Positions 25,870-34,772 of a stretch of 64,000 bases of DNA are shown here, one piece after another (the stretch's first letter is position 1; each line of letters begins with the position of its first letter). The stretch lies in NCBI GenBank assembly GCA_043759595.1, contig JAYVLG010000014.1, positions 1 through 64,000 of the forward strand. Reading direction: 5' to 3'. A program made the position numbers and the translations under genes. Origin of the DNA: Sulfurirhabdus sp043759595 (GTDB lineage: Bacteria > Pseudomonadota > Gammaproteobacteria > Burkholderiales > SMCO01). Under the pieces are notes generated by a model. The model worked only from the letters and a program-made list of their open reading frames with translations. It made no database searches and was not told where the DNA came from.

Positions 25870-27432
25870 ATGGCGAACAACCCCCATGTTCACCCATTAA
25901 TAACGGCTATTGATGTTATTGATGATTTTCAGCAGTTTATTTCGTTACCACCAGATGCGGATGCAGATGCGCAGGTATTGGCTCAGGGAATTAACCGTTT
26001 GCTGGAGCGGCTTTCAGATAAATATAGTTTGAGCAGTAAAGAATCCGACAGCCTGGCAGCGGCCAGTATTCGAATGGTAGTCATGGCGGATGTGCATGAT
26101 CGATTGAATCAAGCTGATAAGCACGTAAAAACAGCCAGTGACTTAAAAAACTTTTTTGAAGAAGTAGTGATTGATTTAAAAGAAGCAACTAGTGCACAAG
26201 TAGGGCTATATGTATCACTGGATGGAGGGGGAAATTTAAGGAATCTGCTGGCGCCAGGATTAGATGTTGAGACAGTCAAATTACTGAAAAGGACCGGAGT
26301 TTTTCATAAATTACTGGTATCAGCTTTTACCGGAAAAGAAGTTGTTCATCAATCCGGTTTGAGTGGGGAAGGTATACCTTCGGTGCTTGAAAGTCCTATG
26401 CTTGTTGCGCCAGTCATTGTGCATGGCAAGACGATAGGGATATTTCTAATGCTCGAAAGAGAGGGTAACGAAGTATTTAGCCGTGATGATTTGACCATGC
26501 TTGATCAACTGTTACCCGATGTCACGCGAGTGCTGGAACGAATTGACCTTATGCGGGCACTGGAGCAAAGCAACAAATCTTTACATGCAGAGCAATTAAA
26601 ACAGCAGGTACTTATTGAGCAATTAGAATCGGCCCAGAGCCAGTTGTTGCAGTCTGAAAAAATGGCATCAGTCGGACAACTTGCAGCAGGTGTTGCGCAC
26701 GAGATCAATAATCCGATTGGTTTTGTCTATTCCAATATGGGAACACTGGAAAAATATCTGGAAGATTTGTTTGCAATGGTGGATAGCTATGAGTTGGCAG
26801 AAAGTTCTATCGCTGATGGAGATGTGCTGGCGCGTTTGCAACTTGCAAAACAAAAACTGGATTTGAAGTTTTTGAAAGAAGACCTACCCGCTTTAATGGG
26901 CGAATCAAAAGATGGTATTACGCGTGTAAAGAAAATAGTGCAGGATTTGAAGGATTTCTCACATGCAGATGTAGAAGAGAAATGGGATTTTGCAGATTTG
27001 GAGAAGGGAATTGATACCACGCTGAATATTGTCAATAACGAGATCAAATATAAGGCGGAAGTAGTAAAGGAATATGGCAATATTGCTGAAGTGAATTGCT
27101 TGTCTTCTCAACTTAATCAGGTATTCATGAACTTGCTGGTGAATGCGGCGCATGCCATCGAAGAGCATGGCACAATTACCATTCGAACCGGGAAGCATGG
27201 TGAGGAGGTATGGGTGGAAGTAGCCGATACCGGCAAGGGTATTGCACCCGAAAATATCAAGCGGATATTTGACCCGTTTTTTACAACCAAGCCCATTGGA
27301 AAAGGAACGGGATTGGGATTGTCTATGGCATATGGCATTATTCAGAAACACCATGGCAGAATTGAAGTGCAAAGTGAAGTAGGTAAAGGTACAACATTCA
27401 GAGTATGTCTGCCTCAGAATCATCAGAGCTGA
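25870..27432 (+). CDS. GAF-type histidine kinase
   Basis: A 520-aa soluble kinase. N-terminal helical part, a GAF-like domain (~95-225; GLYVSLDGGGNLRNLLAPGLD; VIVHGKTIGIFLMLERE), coiled coil, H-box His277 in GVAHEINNPIGFVYS and HATPase (~400-515). The catalytic half is nearly the same as that of the preceding kinase, including the DGITRVKKIVQDLKDFSHAD stretch, so the two are recent duplicates. AAGGAG lies before ATG 25870. Confidence 0.93.
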   Translation: MANNPHVHPLITAIDVIDDFQQFISLPPDADADAQVLAQGINRLLERLSDKYSLSSKESDSLAAASIRMVVMADVHDRLNQADKHVKTASDLKNFFEEVVIDLKEATSAQVGLYVSLDGGGNLRNLLAPGLDVETVKLLKRTGVFHKLLVSAFTGKEVVHQSGLSGEGIPSVLESPMLVAPVIVHGKTIGIFLMLEREGNEVFSRDDLTMLDQLLPDVTRVLERIDLMRALEQSNKSLHAEQLKQQVLIEQLESAQSQLLQSEKMASVGQLAAGVAHEINNPIGFVYSNMGTLEKYLEDLFAMVDSYELAESSIADGDVLARLQLAKQKLDLKFLKEDLPALMGESKDGITRVKKIVQDLKDFSHADVEEKWDFADLEKGIDTTLNIVNNEIKYKAEVVKEYGNIAEVNCLSSQLNQVFMNLLVNAAHAIEEHGTITIRTGKHGEEVWVEVADTGKGIAPENIKRIFDPFFTTKPIGKGTGLGLSMAYGIIQKHHGRIEVQSEVGKGTTFRVCLPQNHQS

Positions 27433-27527
27433 TCAGCACATTATTAGGAGCATGGGAGTTGATTATGTTTTTAGTAAATATGATCAATATCCATTTGATA
27501 GCGGATTTTTTGGATGAAGCAAGTTGA

Positions 27528-28883
27528 ATGATGGATGAAAAAATGAGCGAGACGCAAGCGATATCAACACCGCAAGCTGAACCAGCCGCAACCCCAACAT
27601 TATTGTTTGTTGATGATGAGGCCAATATCCTTTCTTCACTTAAGAGGCTATTTCGCCCTTTTGGCTACCGTATATTTACAGCAGAGAGTGGGGCGGAGGG
27701 TCTGGAAATCATGGAGCGGGATTCCGTCGATCTGGTTGTATCCGACATGCGCATGCCTGAAATGAATGGTGCACAATTTCTTGAGAAAGTCAGAGAAAAA
27801 TGGCCCGATACTGTCAGAATATTGCTGACAGGTTATGCAGAAATGGAAGCAACGATTGACGCAATTAACAAGGGGCAGATTTATCGTTATATATCGAAAC
27901 CTTGGGAAGATAATGATATTACGTTGACTGTTAAACAAGCGCTTGAACGAAAAGAGCTGGAGCGTGAAAAACTGCGTTTGGAAGAATTAACGCAAAAGCA
28001 ATTTGAAGAATTGAAAGAATTTAACGCCACGCTTGAAAGTAAGGTTAAATCGCGTACCGAAGAAGTGCGTCAAACGATGGGCTTTCTGGAATTTGCCAAT
28101 GATAATCTTAAAAAGAGTTTTATAACTACCGTCAGGGTATTTGCCAACCTGATCGAGATGCGAGAAGGAAAGCTGACAGGTCACTCCCGCCGTGTTGCCG
28201 ATCTTTCCAAAGCGATCGCCCAGCAGATGGGTATAAAAGGTTCAGAATTGCAGGATATTTTTCTTGCGGGTCTGTTGCACGATGTGGGCAAAATTGGATT
28301 GCCGGACCGCCTGCTTGAAAAACCATTTTCAAGCTTAACCGCCGAAGAAAGGGCGGAGGTAGTCAAACATCCAGCAAAAGGACAAGCTGCGCTGATGGCT
28401 TTGGAGCAACTCCAGGGTGCAGCTAAGCTGATAAGAAGCCACCGTGAACGTGTTGACGGGATGGGGTTTCCAGAAAAACTGATAGGCGACGCTATACCGC
28501 TTGGCGCACGTATTATCGCAGTAGCAACTGATTACGATGCTGTGCAGACTGGTTCCTTGCTCAGCAAAGTCATGAGCCCCGCTGAAGCGACCAGTTATAT
28601 CCTGGAGGGAAATGGCAAACGATACGATTCTGCAGTGGTTAAGGCATTCATTAAGGTGACCGACACAAGCGGGGCAGCCCAAGCAATACCGGAACTCCCT
28701 GTAAAAACAGATCAATTGCAGCCTGGTATGAAGCTTTCCCGGGACCTGTTAAGCAAAGATGGTGGATTGTTGCTTTCCAAGGATCATGTAATAGATGATA
28801 GCCTAATATCTCAAATCCGGAATTTCGAAGAATTGGAAGACAGGCTGCTTACTATTTATATTTATGCAAAAAAAGGAAGCTGA
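27528..28883 (+). CDS. REC-HD-GYP protein with a slightly altered HD-GYP motif
   Basis: A 451-aa protein. Receiver 25-140 (LLFVDDEANI, Asp73 in VSDMRMPE, KPWED), coiled coil, then HD-GYP (~195-350): GHSRRVADLSKAIA, LHDVGKIGLPDRLL (HD at 251-252), and HRERVDGMGFP at 305-315. The family's HHExxDGxGYP has its second His replaced by Arg306 and GYP changed to GFP, so c-di-GMP phosphodiesterase activity is possible but uncertain. C-terminal ~100 residues are a small domain (PGMKLSRDLLSKDGGLLLS), common after RpfG-type domains. Confidence 0.92.
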   Translation: MMDEKMSETQAISTPQAEPAATPTLLFVDDEANILSSLKRLFRPFGYRIFTAESGAEGLEIMERDSVDLVVSDMRMPEMNGAQFLEKVREKWPDTVRILLTGYAEMEATIDAINKGQIYRYISKPWEDNDITLTVKQALERKELEREKLRLEELTQKQFEELKEFNATLESKVKSRTEEVRQTMGFLEFANDNLKKSFITTVRVFANLIEMREGKLTGHSRRVADLSKAIAQQMGIKGSELQDIFLAGLLHDVGKIGLPDRLLEKPFSSLTAEERAEVVKHPAKGQAALMALEQLQGAAKLIRSHRERVDGMGFPEKLIGDAIPLGARIIAVATDYDAVQTGSLLSKVMSPAEATSYILEGNGKRYDSAVVKAFIKVTDTSGAAQAIPELPVKTDQLQPGMKLSRDLLSKDGGLLLSKDHVIDDSLISQIRNFEELEDRLLTIYIYAKKGS

Positions 28884-28884
28884 C

Positions 28885-29439
28885 ATGTACCGTATCATGC
28901 TGGTGGATGACGAAGAAAATATTTTGAATGCATTGCGACGAGTATTAGTCAGTGATTTTGACCATGAAGGTCAAACCTACCAATTGACTGTTGAAACATT
29001 TAGCGTACCGAAAGAAGCGCTAAAACGGGCAGAAGATATGGCTTTTGATCTGGTGATATCTGATTTTCGAATGCCTGTGATGAATGGCGTGGAATTTTTG
29101 AAGGCATTCAGAAAAATTCAGCCAAACTCTTCTCGCATGATTTTAAGTGGATACACTGATCTGGATGGTTTGCTTGGAGCTATTAACGAAGCGCAAATTT
29201 ACCGTTTTATCAATAAACCCTGGAATGACTTCGATTTGAAGTCTGCCATTGCTCAGGCGTTAACGTATCGCGGCTTGTTAATGGAAAATGAGCGATTGGC
29301 AGATCTGGTGCGTGTGCAGCAGGGGCAACTCAGCAAGCAGGAAATAGCGTTAAAACAACTTGAAGCAGAAAGTCCGGGCATCACTAAAGTGAATTGGGGT
29401 CCAGATGGGTCCGTGATACTGAATGAAGAAGATATGTAA
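28885..29439 (+). CDS. Stand-alone receiver-type response regulator
   Basis: About 184 aa: a receiver (1-130; IMLVDDEENILNAL, Asp in VISDFRMPV, NKPWND) with a 15-residue insert before the active site, then a coiled coil (MENERLADLVRVQQGQLSKQEI). No output domain. ATG 28885 follows GGAAG and lies one base beyond the HD-GYP stop; the longer frame from 28864 overlaps that gene. May pass signals between the kinases and the downstream GTPase, by inference. Confidence 0.9.
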   Translation: MYRIMLVDDEENILNALRRVLVSDFDHEGQTYQLTVETFSVPKEALKRAEDMAFDLVISDFRMPVMNGVEFLKAFRKIQPNSSRMILSGYTDLDGLLGAINEAQIYRFINKPWNDFDLKSAIAQALTYRGLLMENERLADLVRVQQGQLSKQEIALKQLEAESPGITKVNWGPDGSVILNEEDM

Positions 29440-29492
29440 TCCATAAAATGATGAGATTATTTTGCAAATAATATAAGGTCTACATTCTAAAG

Positions 29493-30158
29493 ATGGCAGA
29501 ATTTGACGAAACTAATCGTAAAATCACCATTAAGCTGGTTTATTATGGTCCGGCTATGAGTGGCAAGACTACTAATGTCATGCAATTGCATGACATGCTG
29601 GCACCCGATTTGAAGGGTGAAATCATGACCCTGGAGACCCAAAACGATCGAACTTTGTTTTTTGATTTGCTTCCTTTGGGGTTTCGCACGCAATCCGGTT
29701 GGTTAATTAAGTTCAAGTTATATACAGTGCCAGGGCAAGTGGTGCATGATGCAACGCGCAAGGCGGTGCTTTCACGGGCAGATGGTGTTGTATTTGTGGC
29801 CGATTCCCAGCGTTCGCAAGGCATCAATAATTCCGAATCATTTCAAAATCTTGAAGATAATGCACGTCGTGTAGGTCTTGATTTCGATGTTTTGCCATTA
29901 GTCGTACAGTTTAATAAGCGTGATCTGCCTCAGATACTTTCCGAAACAGAGATTCAGGACCGCTGGTCGGCAGCACCATGGCCTCTGGTGTTTGCCTCAG
30001 CACTTGTTGGTACTGGTGTGAAAGAATCATTTATCAAATTGTTGGAGGCGGTTTATCCAGTTCTGGATAAGGCATATTCATTGCAAGAAACGCACCAGAT
30101 TGGGATGTCCGCATTTATTCGAGCTGTTGCAGGTGAGTCAGATGGAAATTCAGGCTAG
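29493..30158 (+). CDS. MglA-like small GTPase
   Basis: A 221-aa Ras-superfamily protein of the bacterial MglA/SofG type: G1 GPAMSGKTT at 19-27, G3 TVPGQ at 78-82 (where eukaryotic Ras has DTAGQ), G4 NKRD at 141-144 and a G5 SALVGTG. The TVPGQ variant is the MglA signature. MglA controls cell polarity and type IV pilus placement in Myxococcus and others. No MglB-like GAP (roadblock) is seen nearby; the first residues of the following kinase (before the coiled coil) might play that part. Its end overlaps that gene. Confidence 0.93.
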   Translation: MAEFDETNRKITIKLVYYGPAMSGKTTNVMQLHDMLAPDLKGEIMTLETQNDRTLFFDLLPLGFRTQSGWLIKFKLYTVPGQVVHDATRKAVLSRADGVVFVADSQRSQGINNSESFQNLEDNARRVGLDFDVLPLVVQFNKRDLPQILSETEIQDRWSAAPWPLVFASALVGTGVKESFIKLLEAVYPVLDKAYSLQETHQIGMSAFIRAVAGESDGNSG

Positions 30159-31377
30159 AGGATATGACAGCGAGTTAAGTTTGCGTGATCTCCTGTCCGG
30201 TATTTCACCGGATAAGCTGGGTGCTGTAATGTCGGTTTTGCTCGATTCAAAGTTTCGCGTGGTTGCTGCAAATGGTGATTTAATTACTGGTGAGCCAGTA
30301 TCCTTTAAAGAGGCGGTCAGCCGATTTTCACTCATCTATGATCTCGAAACCGTTGGTTATCTTGAAACGATTGCCACAGAAAAAGTTGATGAAGCCAAAC
30401 TTAAGGCCGCAGTCAACTTGCTGGCATTGTTGATGAAATCCGGTGCACGTTATTTTATGGCCTCTGAAATGCATATTGAGGTTGTGAAGTCAGATTATGA
30501 AGAACTGCAGCAGAAGCACGCGGCGTTACTGGAATCGGAATCTCGTTATAAGGCTCTGGCGGAGCAATTGGATGAACGCGTAAAGGAACAGGTTAAGACG
30601 ATTGATTCAGCTCAACGCCAGTTATATCAAGCTGAAAAGATGGCTTCAATCGGACAGTTGGCTGCAGGTGTCGCCCACGAAATTAATAATCCCATTGGGT
30701 TTATCAAAAGCAATTTGAGTACAGCTCAGTCTTACGTTAAAAAATGCCGCTCCATAGCAGGCCTGGTGAAGTCAGAGGGAGGGGAGAAGCTCGTTAGTGC
30801 ATGGAAATCCGCGGATATGGACTTTGTGCTGAATGACTTTGATGCATTGTTGCAGGAGAGCGTATCGGGTTCGGATAGGGTGGCGCGTATTGTCGCGGAT
30901 CTTAAAGGGTTTTCTAATGTAGACCAGGCCGAAGAAGAAAGCGTTAACCTTAATGACAATATACGATCTGTGTGTAATGTAGCTGCAAATCAGATCAGCA
31001 GTCAGGCCGAAATGCTTTTGGAACTTGGCGAATTACCGATGTTGCGCTGTTTGCCGGGACAGTTAAATCAGGTTTTTTTGAATTTGCTGCTCAATGCAGC
31101 GCAAGCCATGAAAACGCGCGGTGAAATACGCATTAAGACTAACTTTTTGAATGGAAAAATCTGCATTCAGATAGCTGATACGGGGAGGGGTATTCCGGCT
31201 GAAGCATTATCGCGGATATTCGACCCGTTTTTCACTACGCGGGATGTGGGGCAGGGTACTGGCCTGGGGCTGACAGTCAGCAGGGATGTGATCGTTGCCC
31301 ATGGTGGGCGCATAGAGGTTGAAAGCGAGATTGGAGTGGGTACAACGTTTACAATTTATTTGCCTCTTGGCACGTAA
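30142..31377 (+). CDS. Histidine kinase coupled to the MglA-like GTPase
   Basis: A 411-aa protein from ATG 30142, overlapping the GTPase stop by 17 bases. Residues ~1-115 form an unidentified domain (LRDLLSGISPDKLGAVMSVLLDSKFRVVA; LETVGYLETIATEKVDEAKLKAAVNLL), then a coiled coil, H-box His179 in GVAHEINNPIGFIKS and HATPase (~295-405). It is the most diverged of the five kinases. The overlap with the GTPase gene suggests the two products work together; the N-terminal domain is the place to look for GTPase contact. Confidence 0.9.
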   Translation: MEIQARGYDSELSLRDLLSGISPDKLGAVMSVLLDSKFRVVAANGDLITGEPVSFKEAVSRFSLIYDLETVGYLETIATEKVDEAKLKAAVNLLALLMKSGARYFMASEMHIEVVKSDYEELQQKHAALLESESRYKALAEQLDERVKEQVKTIDSAQRQLYQAEKMASIGQLAAGVAHEINNPIGFIKSNLSTAQSYVKKCRSIAGLVKSEGGEKLVSAWKSADMDFVLNDFDALLQESVSGSDRVARIVADLKGFSNVDQAEEESVNLNDNIRSVCNVAANQISSQAEMLLELGELPMLRCLPGQLNQVFLNLLLNAAQAMKTRGEIRIKTNFLNGKICIQIADTGRGIPAEALSRIFDPFFTTRDVGQGTGLGLTVSRDVIVAHGGRIEVESEIGVGTTFTIYLPLGT

Positions 31378-31400
31378 ATCGCTTTTACTTGCAAATGCAG

Positions 31401-31512
31401 TTAACCGCGCAGAGAAAACGAGAAGATGCTAATAAATAAACGTCACAAATTCGGCGAAGGGTTAGCCTTGGTTTTCTCTTTTTTTCTTTTAACTCTGCGT
31501 CTCCGTGGTTAA
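31401..31512. repeat. Interspersed intergenic repeat with TTAACC/GGTTAA ends
   Basis: A 112-bp element bounded by TTAACC (31401) and GGTTAA (31512), with imperfect inverted ends (CGCAGAGAAAACGAG... against ...CTCTGCGTCTCCGTGG). This CACGGAGACGCAGAG-type sequence resembles interspersed repeats I have met in other bacterial genomes. It lies between the last kinase gene and the REC-ATPase gene. Confidence 0.5.
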
Positions 31513-31613
31513 TGCGCTGTTATATTCAGGCTCTAAAGAAGATTGACAAAATGAAGCTCACAGGTTGTTGTAAGCTATAGCATTCACATATTAAACCTTG
31601 TGCAGGAAACTGA

Positions 31614-33845
31614 ATGACTCGTTATGCATCCTTATTTACAGGCAGTGCGCCTGATAAAGATCAAGAACAGGAATTGCCTAAATCAGCAAACTACCGGATT
31701 CTTTTGGTCGATGATGAGCCAAATGTGCTAAAAGCATTGCAGCGTGTTTTTCGTCAGGAAAATTATACGGTCGTTACCGCGCCAAATGGATTGGAGGCGC
31801 TTGAATTGCTCGGTAAAGAGCCGTTTCAACTCATGATCTCCGATTATATGATGCCGATCATGAATGGCGCAGATTTGTTGAAACAGGCTAAAGCGCTGCA
31901 TCCTGACATGATACGGATTATGTTGACCGGCCATGCGGACACCGGAGCGGTAATGGGGGCCATCAATGAAGGTGCAGTATACAAATTCATTCTGAAACCC
32001 TGGAATGATGATGATCTTCGCATTACAGTCGGATTGGCATTGGAACAGTACGATCTGATCCAGAAAAACAAAGCGTTGCAGAAAGACAACGCGCAAAAAT
32101 CAAATGAAATTTCTGCGCTTTCCAAACTGACTGTTACCAATCGCAGTCAGCTCGCCATCATGCTCAATAAACGTAATTTGCTGAATAGTCAGCAGGTCCA
32201 GGAACTGTACCGGTTGCAACAGCAAAGGAAGGAACCCATGATCAAGCTGCTGCTGGAGCATGATTGGGTGTCAGAAAAAACCATCCGCGATATTTTGCGC
32301 AAGGATTTGCTGGTTGAGGAAGTTTCTCTCGCCGAATTTCAGGTGGACCCTTCCGTCGCTTCCCTTGTACCGCACAGCTTTTGCGAACGGCAACTGGTCG
32401 TGCCGCTCCGGCTGGAAGGTAAACGTTTGCTGCTGGCAGTCGCAGACCCTATGGATACTGGGCTGATTGATGATTTGCGCTTTGTTTCCGGACTGGAAAT
32501 CCAGCCTGTGATGGCTAATGTAGGGGCTATTAAAAGCAAGCTTGCAGAGGTGTACGGCGCAGAAGAAATCGATTTCAAAGAATTGGAAACGTTGGTTTCC
32601 AACCCGGATCCCTACGAAGGAATTGAAGTTGTCATTGAGGAGGAAGACAACGCATCTCTCGATGAATTGCTGCGTGGCACAGATGAGCCACCTGCAATCC
32701 GCTTGTTAAATGCGGTGATGCTGGAAGCTATCCGCCTGGGTGCAAGTGATATCCACATTCAGCCGCGCACCAAGAGTGTCGTAGTACGTTATCGAATAGA
32801 TGGTGTGCTGATGGACAAGATCAATATTCCCCATCATCTGCACCAGTCTCTGGTTTCACGGCTTAAAGTCATGTCCGAGCTGGATATCAGCGAGCGGCGC
32901 CGGCCGCAAGATGGCCGCATCACGGTAAAGACACCAATGCGTATAGTGGATTTGCGTATTTCAACACTGCCAACAATAAATGGCGAAAAGGTTGTCATGC
33001 GTATTCTTGATCGCAATTCAGCCATTGTCGGGCTTGATGGATTAGGATTTTCCAATTCAGACTTGGGAAAAGTCTTGAATATGGTCGATAAACCTCAGGG
33101 ATTGATTCTTACAACCGGCCCCACTGGAAGTGGTAAAACCACCACGCTTTATGCCTTGTTGCAGCACAATGCTTCACCGACTAAAAATTATGTCACTATT
33201 GAAGATCCTGTGGAATATTATATGGATCAAGCCGGTCAAGTGCTGATCAAAGAGAAGATCGGGTTGACCTTTCCTGTTGTTTTACGCGCTATCCTGCGGC
33301 AGGATCCAGACGTAATTCTGTTGGGGGAAATCCGTGATTTTGAGACTGGTGAAGTGGCATTTCATGCTGCCCTGACTGGACACCTGGTATTCTCCACGCT
33401 GCACACCAATTCGGCAGTTGCAACAATTTCTCGACTGTTTGATTTGGGGCTAAAACCTTATGTAGTGGCGACTGCATTGGAAGGCGTGATTGCTCAACGC
33501 CTGGTGCGCAAAATTTGTGATCATTGTCGTGAGCCAAATAAGCCTGATCCCTCACTTTTGGCACGCCTTGGGCCCTTATTCAGCCAGGAAAGTGTCACTG
33601 CGTCCAAGGGGAAAGGTTGTGGGCATTGTAATGGCAGTGGTTATAAAGGCAGGTTAGGCTTATATGAAGTGCTGGTGCCCAATGATGAAATGCGTCATCT
33701 CATTGCAAGTGGTGCAACCATCCTGGAAATAAACAACCTTGCGCGAAAGCTGGGAACCTCTACGTTAATTGAAGATGGTTTTATAAAGGTAAACCAGGGA
33801 TTGACGACATTGGAAGAATTATTGCGGGTATTAGGACCTCAATAA
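31614..33845 (+). CDS. Receiver-fused type II/IV secretion ATPase
   Basis: A 743-aa protein. Residues ~28-150 are a full receiver (ILLVDDEPNV, Asp77 in ISDYMMPI, LKPWND) of the same type as those in the signalling block. Then a linker, an MshEN-like N-domain (~180-330; LNKRNLLNSQQVQELYRL, LLLEHDWVSEKTIRDILRKDLL) and a PilB/GspE ATPase (~360-740): Walker A GPTGSGKTT (~502), EDPVEYYMDQ, RQDPDVILLGEIRD, TGHLVFSTLHTNSA, zinc Cys in CDHCREP and CGHCNGSGY. The RLG motifs by which MshEN domains bind c-di-GMP read QLA and PMI, so binding looks lost. Receiver fusion implies control by phosphorylation. It faces the minus-strand secretion operon, which has its own GspE. Confidence 0.94.
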   Translation: MTRYASLFTGSAPDKDQEQELPKSANYRILLVDDEPNVLKALQRVFRQENYTVVTAPNGLEALELLGKEPFQLMISDYMMPIMNGADLLKQAKALHPDMIRIMLTGHADTGAVMGAINEGAVYKFILKPWNDDDLRITVGLALEQYDLIQKNKALQKDNAQKSNEISALSKLTVTNRSQLAIMLNKRNLLNSQQVQELYRLQQQRKEPMIKLLLEHDWVSEKTIRDILRKDLLVEEVSLAEFQVDPSVASLVPHSFCERQLVVPLRLEGKRLLLAVADPMDTGLIDDLRFVSGLEIQPVMANVGAIKSKLAEVYGAEEIDFKELETLVSNPDPYEGIEVVIEEEDNASLDELLRGTDEPPAIRLLNAVMLEAIRLGASDIHIQPRTKSVVVRYRIDGVLMDKINIPHHLHQSLVSRLKVMSELDISERRRPQDGRITVKTPMRIVDLRISTLPTINGEKVVMRILDRNSAIVGLDGLGFSNSDLGKVLNMVDKPQGLILTTGPTGSGKTTTLYALLQHNASPTKNYVTIEDPVEYYMDQAGQVLIKEKIGLTFPVVLRAILRQDPDVILLGEIRDFETGEVAFHAALTGHLVFSTLHTNSAVATISRLFDLGLKPYVVATALEGVIAQRLVRKICDHCREPNKPDPSLLARLGPLFSQESVTASKGKGCGHCNGSGYKGRLGLYEVLVPNDEMRHLIASGATILEINNLARKLGTSTLIEDGFIKVNQGLTTLEELLRVLGPQ

Positions 33846-33896
33846 TTCTTCCAGGGTGCTGGTGGAAAAATAAGCTAGCGTCAATTGATTGAATAT

Positions 33897-34289
33897 TTAC
33901 CAGGTATTGTAGGGTGAACCATCCCGACTGTTTCCTGGCGCACCGCTCTGAATGTCATATACCCCCCCTTTTTCAGCATCTTCTGGTGGGATGATAACCC
34001 AGGTGGTTTCACTTTCCGTGATTGGGTCTGGCGGTATTTTACGGATATATTTTTTGCTGACGAGGTCTTCAAGTGCGTCAGGATACTTACCTTTATCTCC
34101 ATAGTATTTGTCTATCGCATCACGCATGATGTTTAAATCTTCTTTCAATATGGCTTCTTTGGATTTTTCCAGGCTATGGAAATAACGGGGTACAGCAATA
34201 CTGAGTAAAGTGGCGATGATAGCCATCACGACCAGCAGTTCAATCAAGGTAAAAGCATTGTGTTTGGATTTTTTTGGCATGGTTACCAT
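33897..34289 (-). CDS. Type II-like pseudopilin (last gene of operon)
   Basis: A 130-aa pseudopilin: prepilin leader with SKHNA|FTLIELLVVMAIIATLLSIAVP. The residue before the cleavage site is Ala where Gly is usual, which prepilin peptidases may tolerate. The C-terminal part (DNLMRDAIDKYYGDKGKYP-like, GVYDIQSGAPGNSRDGSPY) is GspG-like. Its start overlaps the previous gene's end by 7 bases; ATG at 34280 is an alternative. Last gene of a ten-gene minus-strand operon; convergent with the REC-ATPase gene 51 bp away. Confidence 0.9.
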   Translation of the reverse strand: MVTMPKKSKHNAFTLIELLVVMAIIATLLSIAVPRYFHSLEKSKEAILKEDLNIMRDAIDKYYGDKGKYPDALEDLVSKKYIRKIPPDPITESETTWVIIPPEDAEKGGVYDIQSGAPGNSRDGSPYNTW

Positions 34290-34765
34290 TCTCTGTATGC
34301 AATGCCGTTTAATCCAGTACCACTGGATAATGAATAGACATCAAAAACATCCTCACCTTCCTGAGGGTCGTCAGGGGCACTCTTGTAACTGCGCTTCCCC
34401 CATGTTTCTGAAGCGGTTGCATTACTGTTTTTGGATAATGGATCCCGTGGAATTCGTCTCAAAAAATAGATCATTTCCTTGTTGGCGCTTTTTGCGTCGA
34501 CTACACCTTCAGCCAAAGTCTCCAGTGATTTTGGATAGCCTGATTCATCAGCTGCTTTTATAATGCGTTTGTCATCTACCGCTTGCTTGTAAGCATCGAT
34601 GGCATCACGAATTTGTCTCAGGGATGCCTGCAATTCCTGTTCTTTGCTGCGCTGTACCGTTATTGATGTTAATGGCAAAGCAACCGTTGCGAGTATGGCT
34701 ACAATCGCAACGGTGATCACCAATTCAATAAGTGTGAATCCTTTTTTACTGGGCGATAACAGCAT
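34283..34765 (-). CDS. Type II-like pseudopilin
   Basis: A 160-aa pseudopilin with a short leader, KKG|FTLIELVITVAIVAILATVALP, then a helical segment (RSKEQELQASLRQIRDAIDAYKQAVDD) and a Gly/Asp-rich C-terminal part (VFDVYSLSSGTGLNGI). The Glu at +5 after the cleavage site is kept. Lies 7 bp after the secretin stop and overlaps the next pseudopilin. Confidence 0.92.
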   Translation of the reverse strand: MLLSPSKKGFTLIELVITVAIVAILATVALPLTSITVQRSKEQELQASLRQIRDAIDAYKQAVDDKRIIKAADESGYPKSLETLAEGVVDAKSANKEMIYFLRRIPRDPLSKNSNATASETWGKRSYKSAPDDPQEGEDVFDVYSLSSGTGLNGIAYREW

Positions 34766-34772
34766 AAGGTGT

